NCBI RefSeq assembly: GCF_039534165.1
Contig: NZ_BAAAUX010000014.1
Coordinates: forward strand, 744,001-808,000
DNA: 64,000 nucleotides
Direction: 5' to 3'
From: Saccharopolyspora_D taberi
Lineage (GTDB): Bacteria > Actinomycetota > Actinomycetes > Mycobacteriales > Pseudonocardiaceae
A program made the position numbers and the translations under genes. The notes under the pieces are model-generated. The model had not been told where the DNA came from. It saw nothing but the letters and a program-made list of their open reading frames with translations, and did not search any database. Positions 16,744-24,875 of the stretch are shown here, piece after piece (the first letter of the stretch is position 1; every line of letters starts with the position of its first letter).

Positions 16744-17508
16744 TCAGAGCACCCTGCTCAGGAAGCTGCGGGTGCGTTCGTGCGCTGGGTGGTCGAGGAC
16801 CTGGTCCGGCGGTCCCTGCTCGACGATCCGCCCGGCGTCGAGGAACACCACGTTGTCGGCGATCTCGCGGGCGAGCCCGATCTCGTGGGTGACCACGATC
16901 ATCGTGGTGCCGTCGCGGGCCAGGCCGCGGATGACGTCGAGCACCTCGTCGACCAGTTCCGGGTCCAGCGCCGAGGTCGGTTCGTCGAACAGCACGAGCT
17001 TCGGCCGCAGGGCCAGCGCCCGCGCGATCGCGACCCGCTGCTGCTGCCCGCCGGAGAGCTGGCGCGGGTAGGAGTCCTTCCGGTCCGCCAGGCCCACCCG
17101 GTCGAGCAGCCGGGCGGCCAGCTCGACGGCCTCCCTGCGCGGCCGTCCCTGCGCCGACACCGGAGCCTCGCTGACGTTGTCCAGCGCGGTCAGGTGCGGG
17201 AAGAGGTTGAAGTTCTGGAAGACGAAGCCGATGCGGGTGCGCTGCCGCAGGATGTCGCGTTCCTTCAGCTCGTGCAGCCTGCGCCCGGACCTGCGGTAGC
17301 CGAGCAGTTCGCCGTCGATGCTGATGTGCCCGCGGTCGACCTTCTCCAGGTGGTTGATGGTGCGCAGCAGCGTCGACTTCCCGGATCCGGACGGGCCGAT
17401 CACCACCGTCACCTCCCCGGCACGCACCTGGAGGTGGACCCCGCGCAGTACCTCGGACTGGCCGAAGCTCTTGTGCACCGCGCGCACGTCGACCATCACG
17501 TCGCTCAT
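16744..17508 (-). CDS. Polar amino-acid ABC transporter ATPase (GlnQ-like)
   Basis: ATP-binding subunit of a polar amino-acid importer, 254 residues from ATG at 17508. Walker A GPSGSGKST, signature LSGGQQQR, Walker B LVLFDEPTSALDPE and switch VTHEIGLA are intact and typical of the GlnQ/ArtP subgroup. It overlaps the permease stop by 4 bp (ATGA) and precedes its receptor gene by 29 bp. Confidence 0.94.
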   Translation of the reverse strand: MSDVMVDVRAVHKSFGQSEVLRGVHLQVRAGEVTVVIGPSGSGKSTLLRTINHLEKVDRGHISIDGELLGYRRSGRRLHELKERDILRQRTRIGFVFQNFNLFPHLTALDNVSEAPVSAQGRPRREAVELAARLLDRVGLADRKDSYPRQLSGGQQQRVAIARALALRPKLVLFDEPTSALDPELVDEVLDVIRGLARDGTTMIVVTHEIGLAREIADNVVFLDAGRIVEQGPPDQVLDHPAHERTRSFLSRVL

Positions 17509-18458
17509 GACGCCTCCCCGGTTCGTGCCCGTCGCCGGTCCGCGAGCAATCCGCGCAGCCGTCGCAGCGGCGTCGGCGCGAGATTCCTGGCCGCTCCCTT
17601 GGAGAAGTGGCGCTCCACGTAGTACTGGCCCACCGAGAGCACCGTGGTCATCAGCACGTACCAGATCGTTGCGACGACCAGCATCGGGATGATCCGCCCG
17701 GTGCGCTGGTAGATCACCTGCACCTGGTAGAAGAGCTCGGGCAGCGCCATGATGTAGACGACCGAGGTCCCCTTGACCATGCCGATGATCTCGTTGCCCG
17801 CGGCCGGGATGATCGTGCGCATGGCCTGCGGCAGGATGATCCGGCTCAGCTGCCTGCGCCGCGGGATGCCCAGCGCCGCGGCGGCTTCGAGCTGCCCGTG
17901 GTCGATGGACAGCAGCCCGGAGCGGACGATCTCCGCCGAGTAGGCCGCCTGGTGCAGGGTCAGCCCCAGCGTCGCGGCGCCCAGCGGCGGGATGAGCGAC
18001 ATGGTGCTGACGGACAACAACGTCGGCCCGAACGGGATCCCCAGTTCGATCCGGTTGTAGAGGATCGCGATGTTGTACCAGAACAGCAGCTGGAGGATCA
18101 GCGGGACGGACCGGAAGATCCACACGTAGGTCCAGCTGACTCCCCGCAGCAGCGGGCTCGCGGACAACCGCATGAGCGCGAGCACGGTTCCGAGCAGGAA
18201 ACCGAGGACGATGCCCAGGAACGTCAGGGTCAGCGTCAGGACGACCGATTCCAGGATCGCCACGTTGAACACGTAGATCGCGACCGTGCTCCACTCCCAG
18301 GCGGGATTGGTGATCAGCCCGTGCACGACGGTCGCGACGACGATCAGCGTGACCGCCCCGGCCACCCAGCGCCACGGATAGCGCGCGGGCACCACGGTGA
18401 GCAGGTCGAGGTCGTCGTCCTCAGGTGCCCGCCGGACGCCTTCCTGCGTGGTGGTCAT
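17505..18458 (-). CDS. Polar amino-acid ABC transporter permease
   Basis: HisM/GlnP-family membrane subunit, 317 residues. It is longer than the usual 220 because of an N-terminal region with its own membrane segment (about residues 33-50) before the conserved core. The family loop AAAALGIPRRRQLSRIILPQAMR and the AGNEIIGMVKGTSVVYIM segment are clear. ATG at 18458 overlaps the acetyltransferase stop by 4 bp, and its stop overlaps the ATPase start, indicating tight coupling. Confidence 0.92.
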   Translation of the reverse strand: MTTTQEGVRRAPEDDDLDLLTVVPARYPWRWVAGAVTLIVVATVVHGLITNPAWEWSTVAIYVFNVAILESVVLTLTLTFLGIVLGFLLGTVLALMRLSASPLLRGVSWTYVWIFRSVPLILQLLFWYNIAILYNRIELGIPFGPTLLSVSTMSLIPPLGAATLGLTLHQAAYSAEIVRSGLLSIDHGQLEAAAALGIPRRRQLSRIILPQAMRTIIPAAGNEIIGMVKGTSVVYIMALPELFYQVQVIYQRTGRIIPMLVVATIWYVLMTTVLSVGQYYVERHFSKGAARNLAPTPLRRLRGLLADRRRARTGEAS

Positions 18459-18985
18459 GGTCCCTCCAGGCGCTTCTCGAAGGGCAGCGGGGCGGCGATC
18501 TCGGCGGGATCGCGGGTGATGTCGAACAGCGGCGAATACCCGGCCGCCAGGTAGAGGGCCTTGGCCTCCGGCTGCCGCCAGCCGGTGGTCAGGTAGGCGC
18601 GCCGGTACCCCCGGAGCCGTGCGACCCGTTCCAGCTCCTCGACGACCCGGCGCCCCAGCCCGCGCCTGCGGTGGCCGGACCGGGTCCACATCCGCTTCAG
18701 CTCGGCGGTTTCGGCGTCGTAGCGCCGGAACGCGCCGCCGGCCACCGGCAGCCCGTCCCGCAGCAGGACCACGACCGCGCCGCCCGGCGGGGAGAACTCC
18801 TCCGGCGGGTATTCCTCGGCCAGCACGCGCACCTGTTCGTCCAGCGCGCGGCCGTACCGGCTCGAATACTCGTGGGCCAGCTCGTCGAGCAGCGGCACCA
18901 CCAGTTCGTCGCTGATGTGCACGTGCCGGAACTCGAATCGGATCGATTCCGCCGGAACGGCGGTGGGGGAAGTGTCAGTAGCCAA
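18455..18985 (-). CDS. GNAT-family N-acetyltransferase, first gene of the ABC operon
   Basis: Acetyl-CoA-dependent N-acetyltransferase, 176 residues. The acetyl-CoA pyrophosphate loop is RSGHRRRGLGRRVVEEL (about residues 110-126), followed by the beta-bulge segment YLTTGWRQPEAKALYLAAGY. The start appears to be TTG at 18985 (MATDTSP) because no ATG or GTG lies at the right place. It overlaps the permease gene by 4 bp, which ties it to amino-acid and sulfonate import; it may acetylate an imported amino compound, but the substrate is unknown. A 12-codon open frame (ATG at 19013 to TGA at 18975) overlaps its start. Confidence 0.82.
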   Translation of the reverse strand: MATDTSPTAVPAESIRFEFRHVHISDELVVPLLDELAHEYSSRYGRALDEQVRVLAEEYPPEEFSPPGGAVVVLLRDGLPVAGGAFRRYDAETAELKRMWTRSGHRRRGLGRRVVEELERVARLRGYRRAYLTTGWRQPEAKALYLAAGYSPLFDITRDPAEIAAPLPFEKRLEGP

Positions 18986-19663
18986 TTTCTTCTGCTTCGA
19001 TCGGCTGATTCATGCCTTGTGACCAGGTTCGAAAGCAGAAGCTACGGCTCGCCGCATGACCGGGCAACCATTCCCGCGATGTGAGTCAGATGATACGTTT
19101 AGTCCGCTGTGGACAGACATTTCGCGCCGTCACGGAATTGTTTTCAGCGTGAAATTATCCCGCTCGCCCGCGCGGGCCGAACGCCAGTTCCGGCACGGCC
19201 GTCCCAAGCGGCTGTCAGCGCTTTGTCAGCGGGCTCCGGCAGTCTTGGGCGTGCGCGTCGTGGCCCCGGCTGGTGGGGGTCAGCCGAGGCCACGACGACC
19301 GGCCCGGGAAGGCGTCGAACTCGTTGTCCATGATCTCGCGGGGATCGCCGACGCCGTGGAGCACATAGTCGTTGAGCCGCAGTCCGGTGCTCCAGCTCAG
19401 CTCCCTGCGCGTGCGCGGCCGGGACGGCGACCAGGACACCGGTCACGGTCATCGCGAGGATCAATCGGTGTCGCGGTGTCGAATCATGACTTCGACGATC
19501 GCGTTCTCCGCTGACCAACCGCTGACAGGCGGCGGGCCCATCAGGATCTCTATGGCCAGGCATGCGTTCGGCTATTGGCGATCGTGCGGGCACCGCTCCT
19601 ACCGTCGGAACCGTCCCGCTGACGAGACCGTCAGCCCACCGAGCTTGGAAAGCTGATCTACAC
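18986..19663. other. 678-bp intergenic region: promoter area plus a gene remnant
   Basis: Between the start of the seven-gene ABC operon and the DJ-1/PfpI gene. Near the operon start, CTTCTGCTT (18989-18997) and AAGCAGAAG (19033-19041) form a 9-bp inverted repeat, and a 12-codon leader-like frame lies inside it. The middle holds a decayed minus-strand gene (about 19215-19480). The remainder shows no convincing coding sequence or RNA. Confidence 0.6.
19215..19480 (-). pseudogene. Remnant of a secreted-protein gene (frameshifted)
   Basis: On the minus strand a signal-peptide-like segment, ILAMTVTGVLVAVPAAHAQ, is encoded around 19460-19404, but its frame then turns arginine-rich. A neighbouring frame carries natural-looking sequence (STGLRLNDYVLHGVGDPREI, then MDNEFDAFPGR) ending at the stop at 19215. 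Joining the two needs a frameshift near 19390-19410. The pattern fits a small exported protein disrupted by an indel. I do not recognise the family, and a chance open frame remains possible. Confidence 0.35.
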
Positions 19664-20356
19664 ATGGCGAAGATCCTGTTCGTGATGACCGGCGCCGACC
19701 ACTGGACGCTGGCCGACGGCACCCAGCACCCCACCGGGTACTGGGCCGAGGAGTTCGCGGCTCCGTACCAGGCGTTCACCGCGGCCGGGCACGAGATCGT
19801 CGTGGCCACTCCCGGCGGCGTGCTGCCCACCGTCGACCGGGCCAGCCTGGCCCCGGAGGTCAACGGCGGCCAGGAGGCCGCGGACCGCGTCGCCGCGGTG
19901 CTGGAGTCGGCGTCCGAGCTGCGCGGCCCGATCAAGGTGGAGGAGGTCGACCTGGCCGACTACGCGGCGGTGTTCTACCCCGGCGGGCACGGCCCGATGG
20001 AGGACCTGGCGGTCAACGCCGACTCCGGGCGGCTGCTGACCGGCGCCCTGGCCTCCGGCAAGCCGCTCGCCGTGGTCTGCCACGCCCCCGCCGCGCTGCT
20101 GGCCACCGAGTCCGGCGGCACCTCGCCGTTCCGCGGCTACCGGCTGACCGGCTTCACCAACGCCGAGGAGGCCCAGGCCGGGTTCGCCGACAAGGCGAAG
20201 TGGCTGCTGCAGGACCGGCTGGTCGCGCTGGGCGCCGAGTTCTCCGAGGCCGAGCCGTGGACGCCGAACGTGGTCGTCGACCGCAACCTGTTCACCGGGC
20301 AGAACCCCGCCTCCTCCGCCCCGCTGGCCGCCGAGGTCGTCAAGGTGCTGGGCTGA
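19664..20356 (+). CDS. DJ-1/PfpI (Hsp31-like) family protein
   Basis: Class I glutamine-amidotransferase-like fold, 230 residues, in the branch of glyoxalase III/deglycase or chaperone proteins. The nucleophile elbow AVVCHAPAALL places C139 next to H140, and the acidic residue near E30 in GYWAEEF is the usual partner. No amidotransferase partner or ATP-binding domain is present. Probable role: handling of methylglyoxal or other reactive carbonyls in the cytoplasm (family knowledge). It is convergent with a LysR gene only 4 bp away, so the two ends abut. Confidence 0.86.
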   Translation: MAKILFVMTGADHWTLADGTQHPTGYWAEEFAAPYQAFTAAGHEIVVATPGGVLPTVDRASLAPEVNGGQEAADRVAAVLESASELRGPIKVEEVDLADYAAVFYPGGHGPMEDLAVNADSGRLLTGALASGKPLAVVCHAPAALLATESGGTSPFRGYRLTGFTNAEEAQAGFADKAKWLLQDRLVALGAEFSEAEPWTPNVVVDRNLFTGQNPASSAPLAAEVVKVLG

Positions 20357-20360
20357 GCGG

Positions 20361-21290
20361 TCACCATCCGCGGCCGGCTTCCAGGAGCCGGTCGCGGACT
20401 CGGACGGCATCGGGGTTCTCGATCTTTCCCGGCCGCTGCACGAGGTAGCCGGTGTTGATCGGCGGATCGTCCGGCTCGTGCAACGGCACGAGGGCGCCGG
20501 AGGCCAGTTCACCGGCGCACAGGTAGCGCGGCAGGACGGTGAAGCCCGCGCCCGCGGTGACCGCGGCGAGCACGCCGCGCAGGTCGGGCACGGTGACGGC
20601 GGCGGGGCAGGACAGGCGTGCGCCGAAGACGTGCCGCCAGTACCGGCGGGCGATGGGCAGGTCCTCGGCGTAGGTGATCAGCGGGACGGCGTGCAGCGCC
20701 GCCGGACCGTCGACGGCCAGCCGCTCCTTCACGCGGTCCGCCCAGGAAGGCGCGGCGACCAGGACGAACTCCTCGTCCATCAGCGGGACCGCGGTCAGCG
20801 TCCGGCCGCGCGGGCGGAAGGTGGCGATCACCAGGTCGTGGCGCCCGGCCCGCAGTTCCTCCAGCAGCGGGCCGGTCAGGCCGGTGGTCACGCGCAGCCG
20901 CACGCCGTCGGCGGCCAGCGGGGCGAGTGCGGGCAGGACGCGGGTGCACAGCAGCTCGGCGGGCCCGGCCAGGTGGACCGGGACGCCCGGCGCGCCCCGC
21001 GCGGTGCCGTGCCCGGCGGCCGAAGCGAGCGCGTCGAGCGGCCCGGCCACCCGGGTCGCGACCTCGTGGGCGGCCGACGTCGGCTCGACTCCGCGCGGCA
21101 GGCGCTGGAAGAGCTCGCGTTCCAGCTGCCGCTCCAGGGACCGGATCTGGGTCGTCACCGTGGGCTGCGACAACCCCAGGAGTCCGGCCGCGGCGGTGAA
21201 GGAGCCCGAGCGGTACACGGCCAGGAAGGTGCGGAGCAGGTTGAGGTCCGGAGCCTGCGGCGCCGGGACATCGAGATCCCTATGGCCCAT
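20361..21290 (-). CDS. LysR-family transcriptional regulator
   Basis: 309 residues. The N-terminal winged helix-turn-helix is recognisable in FLAVYRSGSFTAAAGLLGLS and QPTVTTQIRSLERQLERELF, followed by the two-lobed effector domain. Its start lies 21 bp after the bioF stop on the same strand. A direct repeat CCCTATGG flanks the start (21278-21285 and 21310-21317 on the plus strand), a possible autoregulatory site. The target is unknown; the convergent DJ-1 gene or a distant gene are equally possible. Confidence 0.88.
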   Translation of the reverse strand: MGHRDLDVPAPQAPDLNLLRTFLAVYRSGSFTAAAGLLGLSQPTVTTQIRSLERQLERELFQRLPRGVEPTSAAHEVATRVAGPLDALASAAGHGTARGAPGVPVHLAGPAELLCTRVLPALAPLAADGVRLRVTTGLTGPLLEELRAGRHDLVIATFRPRGRTLTAVPLMDEEFVLVAAPSWADRVKERLAVDGPAALHAVPLITYAEDLPIARRYWRHVFGARLSCPAAVTVPDLRGVLAAVTAGAGFTVLPRYLCAGELASGALVPLHEPDDPPINTGYLVQRPGKIENPDAVRVRDRLLEAGRGW

Positions 21291-21311
21291 GGCCGAACAC
21301 TATATGCACCC

Positions 21312-22448
21312 CTATGGCAGCCGGTAGTCGTCGACGACCTGGCACAGCACCTTGACCGCGTACGCCCAGCGCTCGTCGTCGAGTCCGACGTGGGTGGTGA
21401 TCCGCAGCCGGGAGACCCCGTCGGGCACCGACGGCGGCCGGAAGCACCCCACCCGGACTCCGTCCGCGAGCGCCGCGGCCTGCGCGGCGAGGGCGACCCG
21501 CGGGGACGGCATCGGCACCGACAGCACGGCACCCGCCGACCCCGGCACCCCGAGCCGTTCCGCCAGCTCACCGCCGCGCCGGTGGATCGAGGACGGCAGG
21601 GCCGGTCGCTCGCGCAGCAGGCGGAGGGCGGCCTGCGCGCCGGCGGTGGGAGCCGGCGCGAGACCGGTGTCGAAGATGAACGGCCGCGCGCGGTTGACGA
21701 GGTGGTCGATCAACGCGGCGGAGCCGAGGACCGCACCTCCCATCGCGCCAAGGGATTTCGACAGCGTCGCGGTCATCACCACGTGCGGGTGGCCCGCCAG
21801 ACCGCGGGCGTGCACCAGCCCCCGGCCGCCTTCGCCGACCACACCGAGCCCGTGCGCCTCGTCCACGACCAGCAGCGCGTCGTGGTCGGCGCAGACCGCG
21901 GCCAGGTCCGCGAGCGGCGCGGCGTCGCCGAGCACCGAGAAGATCGACTCGGTGAGCACGATCGCCCGCCGGTCGCCGGCCTCGGCCAGCGCGGCCCGCA
22001 CCGCGGACACGTCGTTGTGCGGGACCACCTCGATCGCCGCGCGGGACAGCCGTGCGGCGTCGATCAGCGAGGCGTGCACGTGCGCGTCGGAGATGATCAG
22101 CGAGTGCTTGTCCGCCAGCACGGTCACCGCGGACAGGTTGGCGTGGTAGCCGGTCGAGAAGACCAGCGCCGCCTCTCGGCCGGTGAAGTCGGCGAGTTCG
22201 CGCTCCAGCTCGGCGTGCAGCGTGGTCGTGCCGGTCACCAGCCTGGAAGCAGCCGCTCCCGCTCCCCAGCGGAGAGCGGCGTCAGAGGCCGCTCTGCGGA
22301 CCTCGGGGTGGCCGCTCAAGCCCAGGTAGTCGTTGTTGGCGAGGTCGATGACGTCGTCGTCGGCCGCCCGCGGGCGCAGCGCGCGCTGCAGTCCGGCGTC
22401 CTCACGCGCGGTCCGCTGCTCGGCGAACCACGCCGCCCAGCCGCTCAT
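21312..22448 (-). CDS. bioF: 8-amino-7-oxononanoate synthase
   Basis: PLP-dependent condensation of pimeloyl-ACP or pimeloyl-CoA with alanine, first committed step of biotin ring assembly. 378 residues of the alpha-oxoamine synthase family. The PLP lysine lies in TATLSKSLGAMGG, the DEAHGLGVVG segment holds the cofactor-binding aspartate, and NDYLGLSGHP is the N-terminal substrate motif. ATG at 22448 overlaps the bioA stop by 4 bp. It is the last gene of bioB-bioA-bioF; no bioD follows. Confidence 0.95.
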   Translation of the reverse strand: MSGWAAWFAEQRTAREDAGLQRALRPRAADDDVIDLANNDYLGLSGHPEVRRAASDAALRWGAGAAASRLVTGTTTLHAELERELADFTGREAALVFSTGYHANLSAVTVLADKHSLIISDAHVHASLIDAARLSRAAIEVVPHNDVSAVRAALAEAGDRRAIVLTESIFSVLGDAAPLADLAAVCADHDALLVVDEAHGLGVVGEGGRGLVHARGLAGHPHVVMTATLSKSLGAMGGAVLGSAALIDHLVNRARPFIFDTGLAPAPTAGAQAALRLLRERPALPSSIHRRGGELAERLGVPGSAGAVLSVPMPSPRVALAAQAAALADGVRVGCFRPPSVPDGVSRLRITTHVGLDDERWAYAVKVLCQVVDDYRLP

Positions 22449-23704
22449 GCGACCTCCGCGGCTGCCGCGATCCCGGCGCAGATGGTGGCGATGTCGGCAT
22501 CGCCGCACACGTACGGCGGCATGGTGTAGATCAGGTCGCGGAACGGGCGCAGCCACACGCCCTCGGCCAGCGCCGCTTCGGTCGCCTTGGCCACGTCGAC
22601 CGGGTGGTCCAGCTGCACCACCCCGACCGCTCCGAGCACGCGCACGTCGACGGCGTCGATCCCGTGCAGCGCCTGCAAACCGGTGTTGATCCGCCGCACG
22701 TCGGCCGCCCAGTCCCCAGTGGACAGCAGATCCAGGCTTGCTGATGCGACCGCGCACGCCAGCGGGTTGCCCATGAACGTGGGGCCGTGCATGAGAACGC
22801 CGGAATCGCTGGCCGACAGGCCCCGCGCGACCTCGGCCGTGCACAGTGTCGCGGCCATCGTCAGGTAACCGCCCGTGAGCGCCTTGCCGACGCACAGCAC
22901 GTCCGGCGTCACCCCGGCGGCCTCGGCCGCGAAGAACGTGCCGGTGCGGCCGAAACCCGTGGCGATCTCGTCGAAGACCAGCACCAGCCCGTGTTCGTCG
23001 GCGACCTCGCGGAAGACCTCCAGGCACTCCGCCGGATACGGGTGCATGCCGCCCGCACCCTGGAGCAACGGCTCCACGATCAGACCGGCCAGCCGGCCGG
23101 AGTGCTCGGCCGCGAGCGCGCGGAAGCCCGCGGCCCAGGCGTCCACGTTTCCGCCGAGCGGCGGCGGGCGCTCGCCGAACACCTGCTCCGGCAGCACCCC
23201 GGACCACATCGCGTGCATGCCGCCGTCCGGGTCGCACACGCTCATGCAGTCGAAGGTGTCGCCGTGGTAGCCGCCGCGGACGGTCAGGAACCTGGTCCGC
23301 TCCGGCCTGCCCGCACCGCGCTGGTACTGCAACGCCATCTTCATCGCGACCTCGACGCTCACCGAGCCGGAGTCCGCGAGGAAGACGCGGTCGAGTCCGG
23401 CGGGCGCGACGTCGATCAGCCGCCGCGCCAGCTCGACCGCGGGCTCGTGGGTGAGCCCGCCGAACATCACGTGCGACATCCGGTCGAGCTGGTGGCGCAC
23501 GGCCTCGTCGAGCACCGGGTGCCGGTAGCCGTGGATGGCCGACCACCACGACGCCATCCCGTCGACCACCGGCCCGACCCCGTCAAGCGTGATCCGGCTG
23601 CCCGAGGCGCCGGTGACCAGCCGGGTCGGCGCCGGGTCGGTCATCGAGGTGTACGGGTGCCACAGGTGCTCGCGGTCGAACCCGAGCAGCGCTTCCGGAC
23701 CCAT
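22445..23704 (-). CDS. bioA: Adenosylmethionine-8-amino-7-oxononanoate aminotransferase
   Basis: Transfers the amino group of S-adenosylmethionine to KAPA to give DAPA (biotin pathway). 419 residues, class III aminotransferase. DREHLWHPYTSM near the N-terminus is the BioA hallmark; FDEIATGFGRTG holds the PLP-contacting aspartate, and the Schiff-base lysine is in GKALTGGYLT. It starts 3 bp after the bioB stop and ends overlapping bioF, so the three are one operon. Confidence 0.96.
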   Translation of the reverse strand: MGPEALLGFDREHLWHPYTSMTDPAPTRLVTGASGSRITLDGVGPVVDGMASWWSAIHGYRHPVLDEAVRHQLDRMSHVMFGGLTHEPAVELARRLIDVAPAGLDRVFLADSGSVSVEVAMKMALQYQRGAGRPERTRFLTVRGGYHGDTFDCMSVCDPDGGMHAMWSGVLPEQVFGERPPPLGGNVDAWAAGFRALAAEHSGRLAGLIVEPLLQGAGGMHPYPAECLEVFREVADEHGLVLVFDEIATGFGRTGTFFAAEAAGVTPDVLCVGKALTGGYLTMAATLCTAEVARGLSASDSGVLMHGPTFMGNPLACAVASASLDLLSTGDWAADVRRINTGLQALHGIDAVDVRVLGAVGVVQLDHPVDVAKATEAALAEGVWLRPFRDLIYTMPPYVCGDADIATICAGIAAAAEVA

Positions 23705-23707
23705 CGG

Positions 23708-24772
23708 TCAGGCGTTGGGCAGGACGTCGGTGCCCGCCCCGCGCTGCCGGATCGCCGGGTCGATCGGCTCGGCGCGCTGGGCCAGGTCCTCGTCGGAGCC
23801 CAGCACGACGAACCCGTTGTCCCGGATCATCTCCAGGTCGGCCTTGGCGTCCTGGCCCTCCGACGTGAGGTAGTCGCCGAGGAAGATCGAGTTCGCCACC
23901 TGGAGCGCGATCGACTGCAACGAGCGCAGGTGCATCTCGCGCCCCCCGGCGATGCGGATCTCCTTGTCCGGGCAGACGAACCGCGCCATCGCGAGGATCT
24001 TCACGCACCGCGTCGGGGACAGCTCCCAGGTGTTCTCGAACGGGGTGCCGTCGAAGGGCATCAGGAAGTTCACCGGGATCGAGTCGGAGTCCAGCGCCCG
24101 CAGCGCGAACAGCGCCTCCACCAGCTGCTCGTCGGTCTCCCCCAGCCCGGCGATCAGCCCGGAGCACGGGGACAGCCCGCCGGTCTTCGCCTTCTCCACG
24201 GTGTCGACCCGGTCGGCGTAGGTGTGGGTCTGGACGATGTTCTCGTGGTGGCTCTCGGCGGTGTTGATGTTGTGGTTGTACGCGTCCACACCGGCGTCCC
24301 TGAGCCGCTCGGCCTGGCCGTCCTTGAGCAGTCCCAGGCAGGCGCAGACCTCGACGCCGGGGTACTCCTCCTTGAGCGCGGTCACCATGTCGGTGACCTT
24401 GTCGATGTCGCGTGTGGACGGTCCGCGGCCGGAGGAGACCAGGCACACCCGGCTGGCGCCGCCCCTGAGCCCGGCACCGGCCTGCTGGAGGGCGGCGTCC
24501 TTGGACAGCCACGAGTACTTCAGGATCGGGGCGTCGGAGCCGAGCGCCTGCGAGCAGTAGTTGCAGTTCTCCGGGCAGAGCCCCGACTTGAGGTTCACCA
24601 GGTAGTTCACCTTCACCGTGTTGCCGAAGTGCGCGCGGCGCAGCGTTCCCGCGGCGGCCACGACGGACATCAGCTCGGCGTCGTCGGCGCGCAGCACGGC
24701 GAGGGCGTCTTCTGGCGTGGCCGGAACCCCGGCGAGGATCGCTTCGGCGAGCTGGTGGAAGGGGGCGCTCAT
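23708..24772 (-). CDS. bioB: Biotin synthase (radical SAM)
   Basis: Inserts sulfur into dethiobiotin to make biotin. 354 residues. The radical-SAM [4Fe-4S] motif CPENCNYC gives C66, C70, C73; later conserved cysteines (CLVSSGRGP, CACLG and others) serve the sacrificial [2Fe-2S] sulfur donor. It is first in the operon bioB-bioA-bioF. The promoter region is shared with the divergent TetR regulator and contains two perfect palindromes at 24805-24832, so repression by that regulator is expected. Confidence 0.97.
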   Translation of the reverse strand: MSAPFHQLAEAILAGVPATPEDALAVLRADDAELMSVVAAAGTLRRAHFGNTVKVNYLVNLKSGLCPENCNYCSQALGSDAPILKYSWLSKDAALQQAGAGLRGGASRVCLVSSGRGPSTRDIDKVTDMVTALKEEYPGVEVCACLGLLKDGQAERLRDAGVDAYNHNINTAESHHENIVQTHTYADRVDTVEKAKTGGLSPCSGLIAGLGETDEQLVEALFALRALDSDSIPVNFLMPFDGTPFENTWELSPTRCVKILAMARFVCPDKEIRIAGGREMHLRSLQSIALQVANSIFLGDYLTSEGQDAKADLEMIRDNGFVVLGSDEDLAQRAEPIDPAIRQRGAGTDVLPNA

Positions 24773-24804
24773 CGCTTCTCCCGGTGTCGGCTGGTGCGGC
24801 GACC

Positions 24805-24832
24805 TGAACAGCGTTCAACTGAACGGCGTTCA
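24805..24832. promoter_or_regulatory. Tandem BioQ-type operator boxes
   Basis: Two perfect palindromes, TGAACAGCGTTCA (24805-24817) and TGAACGGCGTTCA (24820-24832), have centres 15 bp apart in the 103-bp region between bioB and the divergent TetR gene. The TGAAC-N3-GTTCA design resembles sites reported for BioQ in corynebacteria and mycobacteria. A TAGACT element immediately downstream (24836-24841) could be the -10 of the regulator gene, so binding would autoregulate as well as repress bioBAF. Confidence 0.8.
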
Positions 24833-24875
24833 GGTTAGACTGGGGGTGTCGATCGGTCAAACAGGAGGGTCCTGC

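Noticed and set aside
19144..19935. Possible 263-residue minus-strand gene
   Set aside because: Its N-terminal half is antisense to the DJ-1/PfpI gene. Only the segment after about 19480 shows natural features, and it is frameshifted, so it is listed as a remnant instead.
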